Shown here piece by piece: positions 20,694 through 29,062 of a DNA stretch of 64,000 bases. The stretch lies in assembly GCF_001187505.1 (NCBI RefSeq), contig NZ_CP012150.1, forward strand, positions 6,544,048 to 6,608,047. Direction: 5' to 3'. The notes beneath the pieces were generated by a model. That model was given only the letters and a program-made list of their open reading frames with translations. It ran no database searches and was not told the DNA's origin. The DNA is from Mycolicibacterium goodii. GTDB lineage: Bacteria; Actinomycetota; Actinomycetes; Mycobacteriales; Mycobacteriaceae. The position numbers were made by a program, and so were the translations under genes. How positions within the stretch are numbered: position 1 is the first letter of the stretch; each line of letters opens with the position of its first letter.

Positions 20694-22243
20694 GTTCCGG
20701 CCCGCTCGAGCCCGGCGTGCTGGTCGCCGAACCAGCGCCCGAGCGCGCGACCCAACCGTTCGTGGTCGTCTCCGCTGGAATCGGTTGCGGCCCAGGCGAC
20801 GTAACCGTCCGGGCGGATCAGCAGCGCAGGCGCGGGGCGGTCGGCTGCGGTGGCCGGGGTGACCAGGTCGACCCGGTCGCGCCAATCGAGCGCCGTCGCG
20901 GCGTATTCGCCGCCGTCGAGGTCGAGCAGCACGGGACGCCCCGCGCGCATCAGGTCGGCGAGGCGGCGGCCGTCGTCGAACACCATCTCGGGGGCCATAG
21001 ACCCGGACAGCGGATGGGGATCCGCCACGTCATAGCGGACGTCTGCCCCGGCGAGCAGGTGTGCGATATGCGTCGCGCCCTCCGAGGTGGCGAGCAGCTC
21101 ACCGAAAAGCGTTCGAAGCGCGTCGACCTCGGGCCCGCTCTGCAGCAGCGCGTGCTGCGCCATGGACTGCATCATCACGCGCTCACCGGCCGGGTGCCGC
21201 TCGCTGTGGTAGGTGTCGAGCAGCCCGGGTGGCGCCCAACCGTGCACCGCCGCGGCCAGTTTCCACCCGAGGTTCATGGCGTCCTGCATCCCGAGGTTGA
21301 GGCCGGGGCCACCCACCGCGGAGTGCACGTGCGCCGCATCGCCGATCAGGAACACGTTGCCGACGCGGTATCGCTCGGCCTGGCGGGTGTTCTGGCCGTT
21401 GATCCGCCGCAACGCATGCGGTCCCGGCCCGGTGGGCGGGGTGATCGGCACCTCGACACCGAGGATCCGTGTCACGCTGCCCTGCAGTTCGGCCACCGTC
21501 ATCGCCGGTGCGTCATCGGGCAACAAGGTTGTGTACTCGATGGTGCCGATCATCGAGCGCCCCGGTTCGAACTCCATGTAGATGAGCACACCCCGGTCGA
21601 AGCGGTTGTGACCGAACGGGATCCGGCCGATGCCGGGGATGTCCAGCGCGCCGGGTACCCGCAGCCGGTCGGGGATGCTGACATGTGCGACGCGCGCGAC
21701 CACCGGCGAGGTCACACCCGGGAACCCGATGCCCATGGTCTTTCTGACCATGCTGCGGCCTCCGTCCGCGCCGACCAGGTAAGTGGCGTCCAGGCGGTAA
21801 GCCCCTTGGGGCGATTCGACATCCAGCTCGACACCGCCGGGCTGGGTCGCGACGTCGGTCAGCGCGTGTCCCCATCGGATCTGAACGCCCAGGTCGCGCG
21901 CCCAGTCCGCGAGCCGGCGCACCACCTGCGGCTGTTTGATGAACATGCCGTACATCGGGTTGTCGACGACGCCGGTGAACGGCACGTGCATGCCGGCGAA
22001 GATGTAGCCGTTCAACGGCTGCGGCGGTGCGCCCGAACCGGTCAGCATCTGGTAGAGCCCGCGCATGTCGAGCGCGCGGTGCACCTGGCCGACGATGCCG
22101 TTGGCCCTCAGTTCCGGGCTGGGTCCGGTGAGCTGTTCGAGCACCACCGGACGCACCCCGGCCAGGGCCAGCTCACCGGCCAGCAGCAGGCCGTTGGGGC
22201 CGGCCCCGGCGATGACGACATCGGCCCGATCAGGTGTGTTCAT
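20690..22243 (-). CDS. FAD-dependent aromatic-ring/drug monooxygenase (PheA/TfdB family)
   Basis: 517-residue class A flavin monooxygenase. The N-terminal ADVVIAGAGPNGLLLAGELA is the FAD dinucleotide fold, the middle has YLVGADGGRSMVRK (DG motif), and GDAAHVHSAVGGPGLNLGMQDA (read across its GD motif) binds the FAD ribityl chain. A thioredoxin-like C-terminal domain fills residues 400-517. Relatives hydroxylate phenols or inactivate rifampicin and tetracycline. A dedicated TetR gene overlaps upstream (ATGA), and the neighbouring erm gene suggests a drug-related role, which is inference. Confidence 0.85.
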   Translation of the reverse strand: MNTPDRADVVIAGAGPNGLLLAGELALAGVRPVVLEQLTGPSPELRANGIVGQVHRALDMRGLYQMLTGSGAPPQPLNGYIFAGMHVPFTGVVDNPMYGMFIKQPQVVRRLADWARDLGVQIRWGHALTDVATQPGGVELDVESPQGAYRLDATYLVGADGGRSMVRKTMGIGFPGVTSPVVARVAHVSIPDRLRVPGALDIPGIGRIPFGHNRFDRGVLIYMEFEPGRSMIGTIEYTTLLPDDAPAMTVAELQGSVTRILGVEVPITPPTGPGPHALRRINGQNTRQAERYRVGNVFLIGDAAHVHSAVGGPGLNLGMQDAMNLGWKLAAAVHGWAPPGLLDTYHSERHPAGERVMMQSMAQHALLQSGPEVDALRTLFGELLATSEGATHIAHLLAGADVRYDVADPHPLSGSMAPEMVFDDGRRLADLMRAGRPVLLDLDGGEYAATALDWRDRVDLVTPATAADRPAPALLIRPDGYVAWAATDSSGDDHERLGRALGRWFGDQHAGLERAGT

Positions 22244-22866
22244 CGCCCTGCCTCCGGCTCGGGAAGGCCCGCGGCGACGGCCGCGAAACCCTCACGCAGT
22301 AACGGCGTGAGCGGCACCGGCGGGTCGGCGTTGGCGTATTCGTCGATCGCGACGTCGCCCACCGCACGCACGACGGCCGCCACCAGGCGCGGATACCGGT
22401 CCTGCGGATCGGTACCGGTGCGCTCGGCGATCGCCACCACCCACTCGTCGAACATGCCCCGGAACGTGACGTCGCGGATCTCGGCGAGCATGAGCACCTT
22501 TCTGACCTCGACCAGTTGCGCACGGGTGGGCAGCGTGTCGTTCGTTCCGTAGACGTCGTCCAGGTCCTCTTGCAGCGGCGCGATCACGGCCTCGGCGATC
22601 GCGGTCCACAGCGGTTCGTCGGCGGGACGCTGCCGCAGGCGGTCGATGCTGCGCCGCATGCGTTCGGTCTGCCGGTACGCCAGGGCCTCGTACTTGCCGG
22701 TGAAATAGTTGTTGAACGTCCGAAGCGACACCCCGGCCATCTCGGCGATGTCCGCGCGGGTGACGTTCTCCAGTCCCCCACGCTCGAACATCAGGTTCAG
22801 CGCCGCGTCGCTCAGCGCCCGTCGGGTGTCCTGTTTCTTTCGTTCACGCAGTCCCACATGGGCCAC
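22240..22866 (-). CDS. TetR-family repressor, probably of the adjacent monooxygenase
   Basis: About 208 residues. The N-terminal helix-turn-helix runs through RRALSDAALNLMFERGGL, NVTRADIAEMAGVSLRTFNNYF and GKYEALAYRQ, with an acyl-TetR-like C-terminal ligand domain. The start is uncertain: GTG 22866 is chosen, but GTG codons at 22875 and 22857 are also in frame. It is coupled to the monooxygenase by an ATGA overlap, implying autoregulation of a two-gene operon. The divergent erm leader starts about 100 bp away. Confidence 0.85.
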   Translation of the reverse strand: MAHVGLRERKKQDTRRALSDAALNLMFERGGLENVTRADIAEMAGVSLRTFNNYFTGKYEALAYRQTERMRRSIDRLRQRPADEPLWTAIAEAVIAPLQEDLDDVYGTNDTLPTRAQLVEVRKVLMLAEIRDVTFRGMFDEWVVAIAERTGTDPQDRYPRLVAAVVRAVGDVAIDEYANADPPVPLTPLLREGFAAVAAGLPEPEAGR

Positions 22867-22904
22867 GGTAACCACTTCTTGCCCACTGTGCAATATTTCC
22901 CGTC

Positions 22905-22957
22905 GGGCATATTTTCCGTTAATTCGTTTGAAGCCGGTACGCGAGGGTTCCTAGACT
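22905..22957 (+). promoter_or_regulatory. WhiB7-type promoter of erm
   Basis: TTGAAG (22928-22933), an 18-bp spacer and TAGACT (22952-22957), with an AT-rich run (22907-22925) immediately upstream of the -35. AT-rich DNA next to the -35 is the known recognition pattern of the antibiotic-responsive activator WhiB7, which controls mycobacterial erm genes. The predicted start coincides with the leader peptide ATG at 22965. Confidence 0.65.
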
Positions 22958-22964
22958 GGCCGCC

Positions 22965-23021
22965 ATGTCGGTCACCTCAGCGATCCCGGTGGCGGCCTAC
23001 CTGCGGCCCCGCACCGTCTAG
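22965..23021 (+). CDS. Erm leader peptide with R-P-R motif
   Basis: An 18-codon ORF (MSVTSAIPVAAYLRPRTV) that begins 8 bp after the -10 hexamer, so is probably leaderless. Arg14-Pro-Arg16 fits the +X+ motif at which macrolide-bound ribosomes stall. It ends 66 bp before the erm start, in a region that can fold. Macrolide-induced stalling here would be the switch for methylase translation. The peptide is a prediction from position and motif. Confidence 0.7.
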   Translation: MSVTSAIPVAAYLRPRTV

Positions 23022-23083
23022 CGGCGGATCCACTTCACAGACACTCCGCCGCGGCACCTGCACTTGCCCCTGCGATCGCGGAG
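23021..23083 (+). promoter_or_regulatory. Candidate attenuator hairpins before erm
   Basis: GCGGCGGA (23021-23028) can pair with TCCGCCGC (23045-23052). CTCCGC (23044-23049) can alternatively pair with GCGGAG (23078-23083), which contains the Shine-Dalgarno of erm. These are mutually exclusive structures of the kind used in translational attenuation. Which one forms in the stalled state was not resolved. Confidence 0.45.
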
Positions 23084-23087
23084 AACC

Positions 23088-24239
23088 GTGTCCACCCCAC
23101 ATCACGGCCGGCACGAACTCGGCCAGAACTTCCTGTCCGATCGGCGCGTCATCGCCGATATCATCGAAATCGTCTCGCACACAAGCGGTCCCATCATCGA
23201 GATCGGGGCCGGTGACGGCGCGCTGACCCTGCCGTTGCAGCGGCTGGCCCGTCCGCTGACCGCCGTCGAGGTCGACGCGCGGCGCGCGCGGCGGTTGGCG
23301 CACCGCACCGCGAGATCCGCCGGGCCGCAATGCACCGAGGTCGTGGTCGCCGACGCCCTGCACCATCCGCTGCCGCACTCACCGCACGTGGTGGTGGGCA
23401 ACCTGCCGTTCCACCTCACCACCGCGATCCTGCGCAGGCTGCTGCACAGTCCGGGCTGGACCACCGCCGTGCTGCTCGTGCAATGGGAGGTGGCCCGCAG
23501 GCGCGCCGCGGTCGGCGGCGCCACCATGATGACCGCACAATGGTGGCCGTGGTTCGAATTCGGGCTCGCCCGAAAGGTTTCCGCGGACAGCTTCCGCCCG
23601 CGCCCCGCGGTCGACGCGGGCCTGCTCACGGTCACACGGCGCACCCGGCCACTCGTCGACCCCGCCGACCGCGGGCGTTATCAGGCGCTGGTGCACCGGG
23701 TGTTCACCGGGCGCGGTCGCGGCATGGCGCTGATCGTTCGTCGGCTGCCCACGCCGGTGCCACGGAACTGGTTGCGGGCCAACGGAATCGCACCCGACGC
23801 GCTTCCCCGCCAATTGACCGCCGCGCAGTGGGCCGCGCTGTTCGAAGCGACGGTGCTAGCTGGTGCCCAGCGGATCGATCGTCCACGCGATGTAGAGCAC
23901 GGCCGCGCTCACCGTCGCCGTCGTGGCGAAGTCGATCGCCCGGCTGCGCACCACGAGCAGCCCCGCCCGGTCGTCGGTCAACGCCAACCGCAACGCCGCC
24001 GCGGCCCCGACGCCGATCCCGATGACCAGTGCGCCGCGGCGCCAGTAACCGGCCACCACCAGGGCGAAGGCAGCGATGAAGATCAGGCCGACCACCAGGA
24101 TCGGCCATTGACCGGCGAACACCTTACGGGCGAATTCCTTTGGCGTCACGCCAGTTTCGACTCTTCCGCTTCGACCACATTGGTCAGCAGGAAGGCCCGG
24201 GTCAGCGGGCCCACCCCGCCGGGGTTGGGCGACACGTGA
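23088..24239 (+). CDS. erm: 23S rRNA (A2058) N6-methyltransferase, Erm(38)-like
   Basis: 383-residue rRNA adenine methylase that would dimethylate A2058 and confer macrolide-lincosamide resistance. [23 protein letters not shown] (SAM motif I) and the catalytic NLPFHLT are intact. The start is GTG 23088 with GGAG just upstream. The Erm fold ends near residue 257; the remaining ~126 residues are Arg/His/Asp-rich and run antisense through the whole DUF3017 gene and the end of folD. From memory, M. smegmatis Erm(38) is similarly long, so the tail is not a local accident. Upstream signals indicate WhiB7 and leader-peptide control. Confidence 0.92.
   Translation: MSTPHHGRHELGQNFLSDRRVIADIIEIVSHTSGPIIEIGAGDGALTLPLQRLARPLTAVEVDARRARRLAHRTARSAGPQCTEVVVADALHHPLPHSPHVVVGNLPFHLTTAILRRLLHSPGWTTAVLLVQWEVARRRAAVGGATMMTAQWWPWFEFGLARKVSADSFRPRPAVDAGLLTVTRRTRPLVDPADRGRYQALVHRVFTGRGRGMALIVRRLPTPVPRNWLRANGIAPDALPRQLTAAQWAALFEATVLAGAQRIDRPRDVEHGRAHRRRRGEVDRPAAHHEQPRPVVGQRQPQRRRGPDADPDDQCAAAPVTGHHQGEGSDEDQADHQDRPLTGEHLTGEFLWRHASFDSSASTTLVSRKARVSGPTPPGLGDT
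23856..24149 (-). CDS. DUF3017 small integral membrane protein
   Basis: 97 residues beginning [20 protein letters not shown], with three hydrophobic helices and a charged turn (GYWRRG). Function unknown; it is conserved next to folD in mycobacteria (Rv3355c in M. tuberculosis). The start is GTG 24149, whose bases overlap the folD stop as GTGA, so it is coupled to folD. The entire gene lies antisense to the C-terminal tail of the erm reading frame. Confidence 0.85.
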   Translation of the reverse strand: MTPKEFARKVFAGQWPILVVGLIFIAAFALVVAGYWRRGALVIGIGVGAAAALRLALTDDRAGLLVVRSRAIDFATTATVSAAVLYIAWTIDPLGTS

Positions 24240-25006
24240 CCGGCGATCTCCCACACGTCGGGGGCGACGTCACCGGCCAGCTTGCCGTCGACCCGGCTCA
24301 CGCCGACATCGACAACGGCCGCACCGGGTTTGACCATGTCCGCGGTGACCATGTGCGGCACACCTGCGGCCGCGATGAGGATGTCGGCCTGCCGGGTGAG
24401 CGACGGAAGGTCGCGGGTACCGGTGTGGCACAACGTGACGGTGGCGTTCTCCGAACGCCGGGTCAGCAGCAGCCCCATCGGCCTGCCGACGGTGACGCCG
24501 CGGCCGATGACCACGACGTGGGCACCGGCGATCGGCACGTCGAAGCGGCGCAGCAGGTGCACGATGCCGCGCGGCGTACACGGCAGCGCGGCCTGCTTGC
24601 CGAGGACGAGCCGGCCCAGGTTCGTCGGGTGCAGACCGTCGGCGTCCTTGGCCGGGTCGATGCGTTCCAGCGCCGCGTTCTCGTCGAGATGCTTGGGCAG
24701 CGGCAACTGCACGATGTAGCCGGTGCAGTCCGGGTTGGCGTTGAGCTCGTCGATCGTGTCGTCGAGCTGTTCCTGCGTGATGTCGGCGGGCAGATCCCGG
24801 CGGATCGAGTTGATACCCACTTTGGCGCAGTCGGAGTGCTTACCGCGCACGTACGCCTGCGAACCCGGATCGTCACCGACCAGCACCGTGCCGAGGCCCG
24901 GCGTGCGGCCCGCGGCGGTCAGCGCCGCGACCCGGTCCTTGAGGTCGACGAAGATCTCGTCGCGCGTGGTCTTTCCGTCCAGCGATATCGCACCCACGGG
25001 TGCCAT
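24146..25006 (-). CDS. folD: Methylenetetrahydrofolate dehydrogenase/cyclohydrolase
   Basis: 286-residue bifunctional enzyme interconverting 5,10-methylene-, methenyl- and 10-formyl-tetrahydrofolate for one-carbon metabolism. The catalytic Tyr/Lys pair is seen in [11 protein letters not shown], the PLP-like conserved [13 protein letters not shown] and the NADP-binding [17 protein letters not shown] (in parts) are present, and the C-terminal [10 protein letters not shown] is intact. The start is ATG 25006. DUF3017 follows with an overlap. Its last ~94 bp are antisense to the erm tail. Confidence 0.95.
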   Translation of the reverse strand: MAPVGAISLDGKTTRDEIFVDLKDRVAALTAAGRTPGLGTVLVGDDPGSQAYVRGKHSDCAKVGINSIRRDLPADITQEQLDDTIDELNANPDCTGYIVQLPLPKHLDENAALERIDPAKDADGLHPTNLGRLVLGKQAALPCTPRGIVHLLRRFDVPIAGAHVVVIGRGVTVGRPMGLLLTRRSENATVTLCHTGTRDLPSLTRQADILIAAAGVPHMVTADMVKPGAAVVDVGVSRVDGKLAGDVAPDVWEIAGHVSPNPGGVGPLTRAFLLTNVVEAEESKLA

Positions 25007-25081
25007 TGTGTCAGGGACGGCGTGTCAGAGACGGCCCGGTGTCCGGTCCGCGAGCCGCCCTCCTGTGGCAAGCTCCACGGT

Positions 25082-26302
25082 ATGAACACTGCGCCCAATG
25101 TGTTCACTGATGTTTTCAGTGAGGCGAAGCTCGGGCCCATCACGCTGCGCAACCGCATCATCAAGGCCGCGACGTTCGAGGCGTCGACGCCGGACGCCCT
25201 GGTCACCGAGGACCTGATCAACTACCACCGGCTGCCCGCGGCAGGCGGCGTCGGGATGACCACGGTGGCCTACTGTGCCGTGGCGCCCGGTGGCCGCACC
25301 GATGGCTGGCAGATCTGGATGCGGCCGCAGGCCGTGCCCGGGCTGCAGAAGCTCACCGAGGCCGTGCACGCCGAAGGGGCCGCGATCAGCGCCCAGATCG
25401 GGCACGCCGGACCGGTCGCGAACGCCAGGACCAACAAGGCCACGGCGCTGGCGCCGGTGCGGTTCTTCAACCCGCTGTCGATGCGTTTCGCCAAGAAGGC
25501 CACCATCGACGACATCCGGGAGGTCACGGCGGCCCACGCCGATGCCGCGCGCCTGGCCATCGACTCGGGGTTCGACGCCGTCGAGATCCACCTCGGCCAC
25601 AACTACCTCGCCAGTTCGTTCCTGAGCCCGCTGATCAACCGTCGCACCGACGAGCTCGGCGGCTCGCTGTACAACCGTGCGAAGGTGGCCCGCGGTGTGG
25701 TGCGCGCGGTGCGCGACGCGGTCGACAAGGCCGGCGGCACCATCGCGGTGACGGCCAAACTGAACATGAGCGACGGCATCCGCGGTGGCATCTCGCTGGA
25801 CGAGTCGCTGCAGACCGCCAAATGGCTCGAAGAGGACGGCGGCCTTGACGCGATCGAGTTGACCGCGGGCAGCTCACTGGTCAACCCGATGTACCTGTTC
25901 CGCGGCGACGCACCGGTCAAGGAGTTCGCCGGGGCGTTCAAACCGCCGATCAGCTGGGGCATGCGCACCGTGGGCAAGGGTTTCCTGCGCGAATACCCTT
26001 ACCGCGAGGCGTATCTGCTGCGGGAGGCCAGGCAGTTCCGGGCCGAGCTGAAGATGCCGCTGATCCTGCTCGGCGGCATCACCAACCGCGACACCATGGA
26101 CAAGGCCATGGCCGAGGGGTTCGAGTTCGTCGCGATGGGCCGCGCCCTGCTCGCCGAACCCGACCTGATCAACCGCATCGCCGCCGACGGGGACGCGCAC
26201 TCCGTCAAATCGCTGTGCACCCATTGCAACAAGTGCATGCCGACGATTTACAGCCACACCCATTGCGTTCTCACCGGAGCACCCGACGCCCTCGTACGCT
26301 GA
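25082..26302 (+). CDS. NADH:flavin oxidoreductase, old-yellow-enzyme family
   Basis: 406-residue FMN-binding TIM barrel. LGPITLRNRIIKAATFEAST opens the barrel, SAQIGHAGP and EIHLGHNYLASSFLSP hold the substrate/FMN-contacting His residues, and LILLGGITN plus GFEFVAMGRALLAEPDL bind FMN phosphate. A C-terminal CTHCNKCMP cysteine group resembles the start of the 2,4-dienoyl-CoA reductase cluster but no further domains follow. Substrate unknown. The ATG 25082 is chosen; the frame upstream is antisense to folD. The next gene starts 3 bp after its stop, so they may be co-expressed. Confidence 0.85.
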   Translation: MNTAPNVFTDVFSEAKLGPITLRNRIIKAATFEASTPDALVTEDLINYHRLPAAGGVGMTTVAYCAVAPGGRTDGWQIWMRPQAVPGLQKLTEAVHAEGAAISAQIGHAGPVANARTNKATALAPVRFFNPLSMRFAKKATIDDIREVTAAHADAARLAIDSGFDAVEIHLGHNYLASSFLSPLINRRTDELGGSLYNRAKVARGVVRAVRDAVDKAGGTIAVTAKLNMSDGIRGGISLDESLQTAKWLEEDGGLDAIELTAGSSLVNPMYLFRGDAPVKEFAGAFKPPISWGMRTVGKGFLREYPYREAYLLREARQFRAELKMPLILLGGITNRDTMDKAMAEGFEFVAMGRALLAEPDLINRIAADGDAHSVKSLCTHCNKCMPTIYSHTHCVLTGAPDALVR

Positions 26303-26305
26303 CCG

Positions 26306-27214
26306 GTGATGCGGCTCAGCGATCCGGAGGTCACCTACCGCTACGTGCGCGTCAGCCTCGTGGCGCTGGCGGTGTTCCTGCTGGTGTCGCTGGGCATCAC
26401 GTGGTGGCAGAGCTGCCCGCAGGGATCGATCAGCGCGTTCTTCTACACCCGCACCCACACGGTGTTCGTGGCCGCACTGGCCGCGATGGGTGTCTGTCTG
26501 ATCGCCTACAAGGGCAGCCGGATCGGTGAGGACGCGCTGCTGAACTTCTCCGGGTTCATGGCGTTCGTGGTGGCGCTGATCCCGGCCGACGCCGAGGGGC
26601 TGTGCCGGCCCTGGCTGCCGACGGAGGCCGACCCGTTCGGCGCGGTCGCCAACAACATCACCGCGTTGTTCATCGCGACGGCCGCGGGCGCGGCGTTGTA
26701 CCTGGGTCTGCAGCGCGGGCGCCGCGAGCAACCGCAACCGACGGCGTCGCCGGGCGCCTGCGCCGAGGCGGCCACACCGTGGAAGCGCGTGGCCACCGCA
26801 CTGCTGAGCATCGAGAGGTGGCTTCCGGCGGGCCTGGTGGTGATCTCGTTCCTCGGCGCGTTGCTGATGCTGTGGCCCTGGTTCGCGCTGCGCGCACACG
26901 CATTCGCCGCCTCGGCCATGTTCCTGGCCATCACGCTGGTGGCGGTCTACCACGCGTGCTACGCGCGGGCCGCGGTGCGCCCGCACCGCGCGCGGTTCTA
27001 CGCCACGGTCGCGGCGCTGATGTTGGCGACGGTGGTGCTGGCGATCGTGTTCCTGTTCACCCGCGTGCCGTACGGGGTGCTGACCGTCGAGATCATCCTG
27101 ATCGTGCTGTTCGGCATCTTCTGGGGCGTACAGACCTGGGACGTCTGGGATTTCGACGACCGCTACCCCGCCGCGGCGGTGCCGGCCCTGGCCTCAGGAC
27201 CGCAGGCCGGGTGA
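26306..27214 (+). CDS. Multi-pass membrane protein of unknown function
   Basis: About 302 residues with roughly seven to eight hydrophobic segments and short polar loops. A Pro/Ala-rich linker (about residues 140-155) separates two membrane halves. No catalytic motif was recognised. It starts at GTG 26306 or ATG 26309, within a few bases of the oxidoreductase stop. The final residues after the last helix (WDVWDFDDRYP) are acidic and presumably cytosolic. The convergent PQQ-like protein ends 4 bp after its stop. Confidence 0.75.
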   Translation: MMRLSDPEVTYRYVRVSLVALAVFLLVSLGITWWQSCPQGSISAFFYTRTHTVFVAALAAMGVCLIAYKGSRIGEDALLNFSGFMAFVVALIPADAEGLCRPWLPTEADPFGAVANNITALFIATAAGAALYLGLQRGRREQPQPTASPGACAEAATPWKRVATALLSIERWLPAGLVVISFLGALLMLWPWFALRAHAFAASAMFLAITLVAVYHACYARAAVRPHRARFYATVAALMLATVVLAIVFLFTRVPYGVLTVEIILIVLFGIFWGVQTWDVWDFDDRYPAAAVPALASGPQAG

Positions 27215-27218
27215 GCAC

Positions 27219-28982
27219 TCAGCCCGCGGTGTAACCGTCGATTTGCAGCGCGGCACCGTCGCGGCGCAGCACCAGCACCGCACCGGGCACCGGCAGGAAC
27301 CCGGCGACCGCGACGTTCATCGCGGTGTCCTGGGTCCGCCCGGTCTCCGCGCATGTCGTGCCGTCGAATGTGCGCAGGCCACCCAGCCGCTCGGCGACGA
27401 CGAAGCTGTTCTCGAACGACACATAGGCCAGCCCGCGGCCCTCGCCGGGCACCTCGGTACGCACGCCGCGCACGTCGCCGGGCACCGTGCAACGCAGCCT
27501 GCCGTCACCGCCGAAGCGCGTGACGTCGCGGCCACCCTGCAGCCCGGTGGCGAGGAAGTCGTCGGACGGGCCGACCGACGGTTCGCCCGCGGCGTCGTCG
27601 GGCAGCGCGGTCACGGTGTCGTCGGCGACGTCGACGTACGACATCCCCGACAGCGCAGCGGTGGGTGCGCCACCGCCGGCGAACTGCATGAAGATGCCGT
27701 CCGCGTTGGCCGGGGTGGCGATGGCCATCAGGTCCTCGCCGCCACGCCGGACCTCGCGGTCCGACCGGGTCTGCCCGGTTTCCGGATCGAGCACGTACAC
27801 CCGGATGGCCACATCCTCGCCGGACCGGCAGCGTGACACCGTCACCACCCAGTTGCGGGTGTCGGCCTCGCGGGGCGGGAACTCACACCGCTCGTCGGGG
27901 ACGGGCACCGTCCACATGCGGGTGCCGGTGCGGGTGTCGTAGCGCGTCCACGCCCCGGCCTCGCGGACGATCGCGAACGGCGAGTTCAGGTTGAAGCCGG
28001 GCTGCTGCGACACCGCGTACACCAGTGCGGGGTCCATGCTCGACCACAGCTGCGCACCGGTCGTGGCGTCGAGGCCGACGAGTGCGTCGTCGACGAACAG
28101 CACGACCGTCTGGCCGTCGTCGAACACCCGCATCCCGGTGACCGCGACACCACCCGGGCCGGTGCGGTTGTAGTGCCAGCGTTCGGCGCCGTCGGCGCCG
28201 TACGCCGTGACCCGACCGGCGTGGTAGACCACGAATCCCGGACCGCCCGGTGCGATGGAGTAGGTGGGCTGGGGCGGGTTGTCCGTGAACGCATCGGGAA
28301 CGTTCACGGTGAACGTGTGCTTGCCCAGTTCGGCGGGCAGCGCGGGAGCCTCGTCGGCCGCGGCCGTGGTCGCGTCGACGAAACGCGCATCGTCACCGGA
28401 TCGCAATGCGCCGACGGTCACAACCGCGGACGCGACGACGGCGACCGCAGCGCCTGCCGCCACCAGCCGCACGTGCTCGCGCCGCACCCGCCGGAACGCG
28501 CTCGCGCCGAGCAACGTGGCAACGGCGCCGGCAACGCTGAGGAACCAGGCCGTCACGCCGAACGGCAGCGCCGAGGTGACCGGATAGTTGTCCATCACCA
28601 CGCGGTAGTACTGCGGCAGACCCCGGGTGAAGAACGCGAAGAACAGCAACGCCGCCACCGCGGCCCACACCGCGGGTGCGCCGGGCCCGTAACGGTCGGT
28701 GCGACCTCGTCGGATGCTGTAGGCGATGGCCCCGAGCAGGATGACCGCCACGGCCGTCGTCGCAATCGCCAGACCGTTGGGCAGCGCCGCACCCCAGCGG
28801 TGCAGCCCGCTGGGGTACCAGTCCTGTTCGGCGATGCTGCGCGGTGAGACCAGCCGGCTCCACAGACCCAGCGCGGCGGCCCACACCAGCAACACCACCG
28901 CCGCGCCGGCGGACAGCGTCGCCACCGGCCGCGCCACGGTACGGATCCGTTCGGCTATCTCTTCGCGACCCACGCGGGCCAT
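27219..28982 (-). CDS. Membrane-anchored PQQ-like beta-propeller protein
   Basis: 587 residues. Four transmembrane segments lie in residues ~15-185, followed by an extracytoplasmic region of repeated WD/PQQ-like blades (for example YGADGAERWHYN, LDATTGAQLWSS, YDTRTGTRMWTV and LDPETGQTRS). Such propellers usually bind partners or scaffold at the cell surface; no catalytic role is evident. The start ATG 28982 is chosen because upstream in-frame sequence enters the promoter region of the divergent FHA-ABC gene. Function unknown. Confidence 0.78.
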   Translation of the reverse strand: MARVGREEIAERIRTVARPVATLSAGAAVVLLVWAAALGLWSRLVSPRSIAEQDWYPSGLHRWGAALPNGLAIATTAVAVILLGAIAYSIRRGRTDRYGPGAPAVWAAVAALLFFAFFTRGLPQYYRVVMDNYPVTSALPFGVTAWFLSVAGAVATLLGASAFRRVRREHVRLVAAGAAVAVVASAVVTVGALRSGDDARFVDATTAAADEAPALPAELGKHTFTVNVPDAFTDNPPQPTYSIAPGGPGFVVYHAGRVTAYGADGAERWHYNRTGPGGVAVTGMRVFDDGQTVVLFVDDALVGLDATTGAQLWSSMDPALVYAVSQQPGFNLNSPFAIVREAGAWTRYDTRTGTRMWTVPVPDERCEFPPREADTRNWVVTVSRCRSGEDVAIRVYVLDPETGQTRSDREVRRGGEDLMAIATPANADGIFMQFAGGGAPTAALSGMSYVDVADDTVTALPDDAAGEPSVGPSDDFLATGLQGGRDVTRFGGDGRLRCTVPGDVRGVRTEVPGEGRGLAYVSFENSFVVAERLGGLRTFDGTTCAETGRTQDTAMNVAVAGFLPVPGAVLVLRRDGAALQIDGYTAG

Positions 28983-29062
28983 ATTCACACGGAACCGTCG
29001 TGCGGGACGACACCGCTGCGGCGCAACGGTGTCCGCGCGAAGTACCGATAGAGTTGACCGCG

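Noticed and set aside
24140..25081. Open frame joining upstream sequence to the old-yellow-enzyme gene, as if a 720-residue fusion
   Set aside because: The extra part is antisense to folD, with Arg/His-rich shadow composition. The enzyme family begins at ATG 25082.
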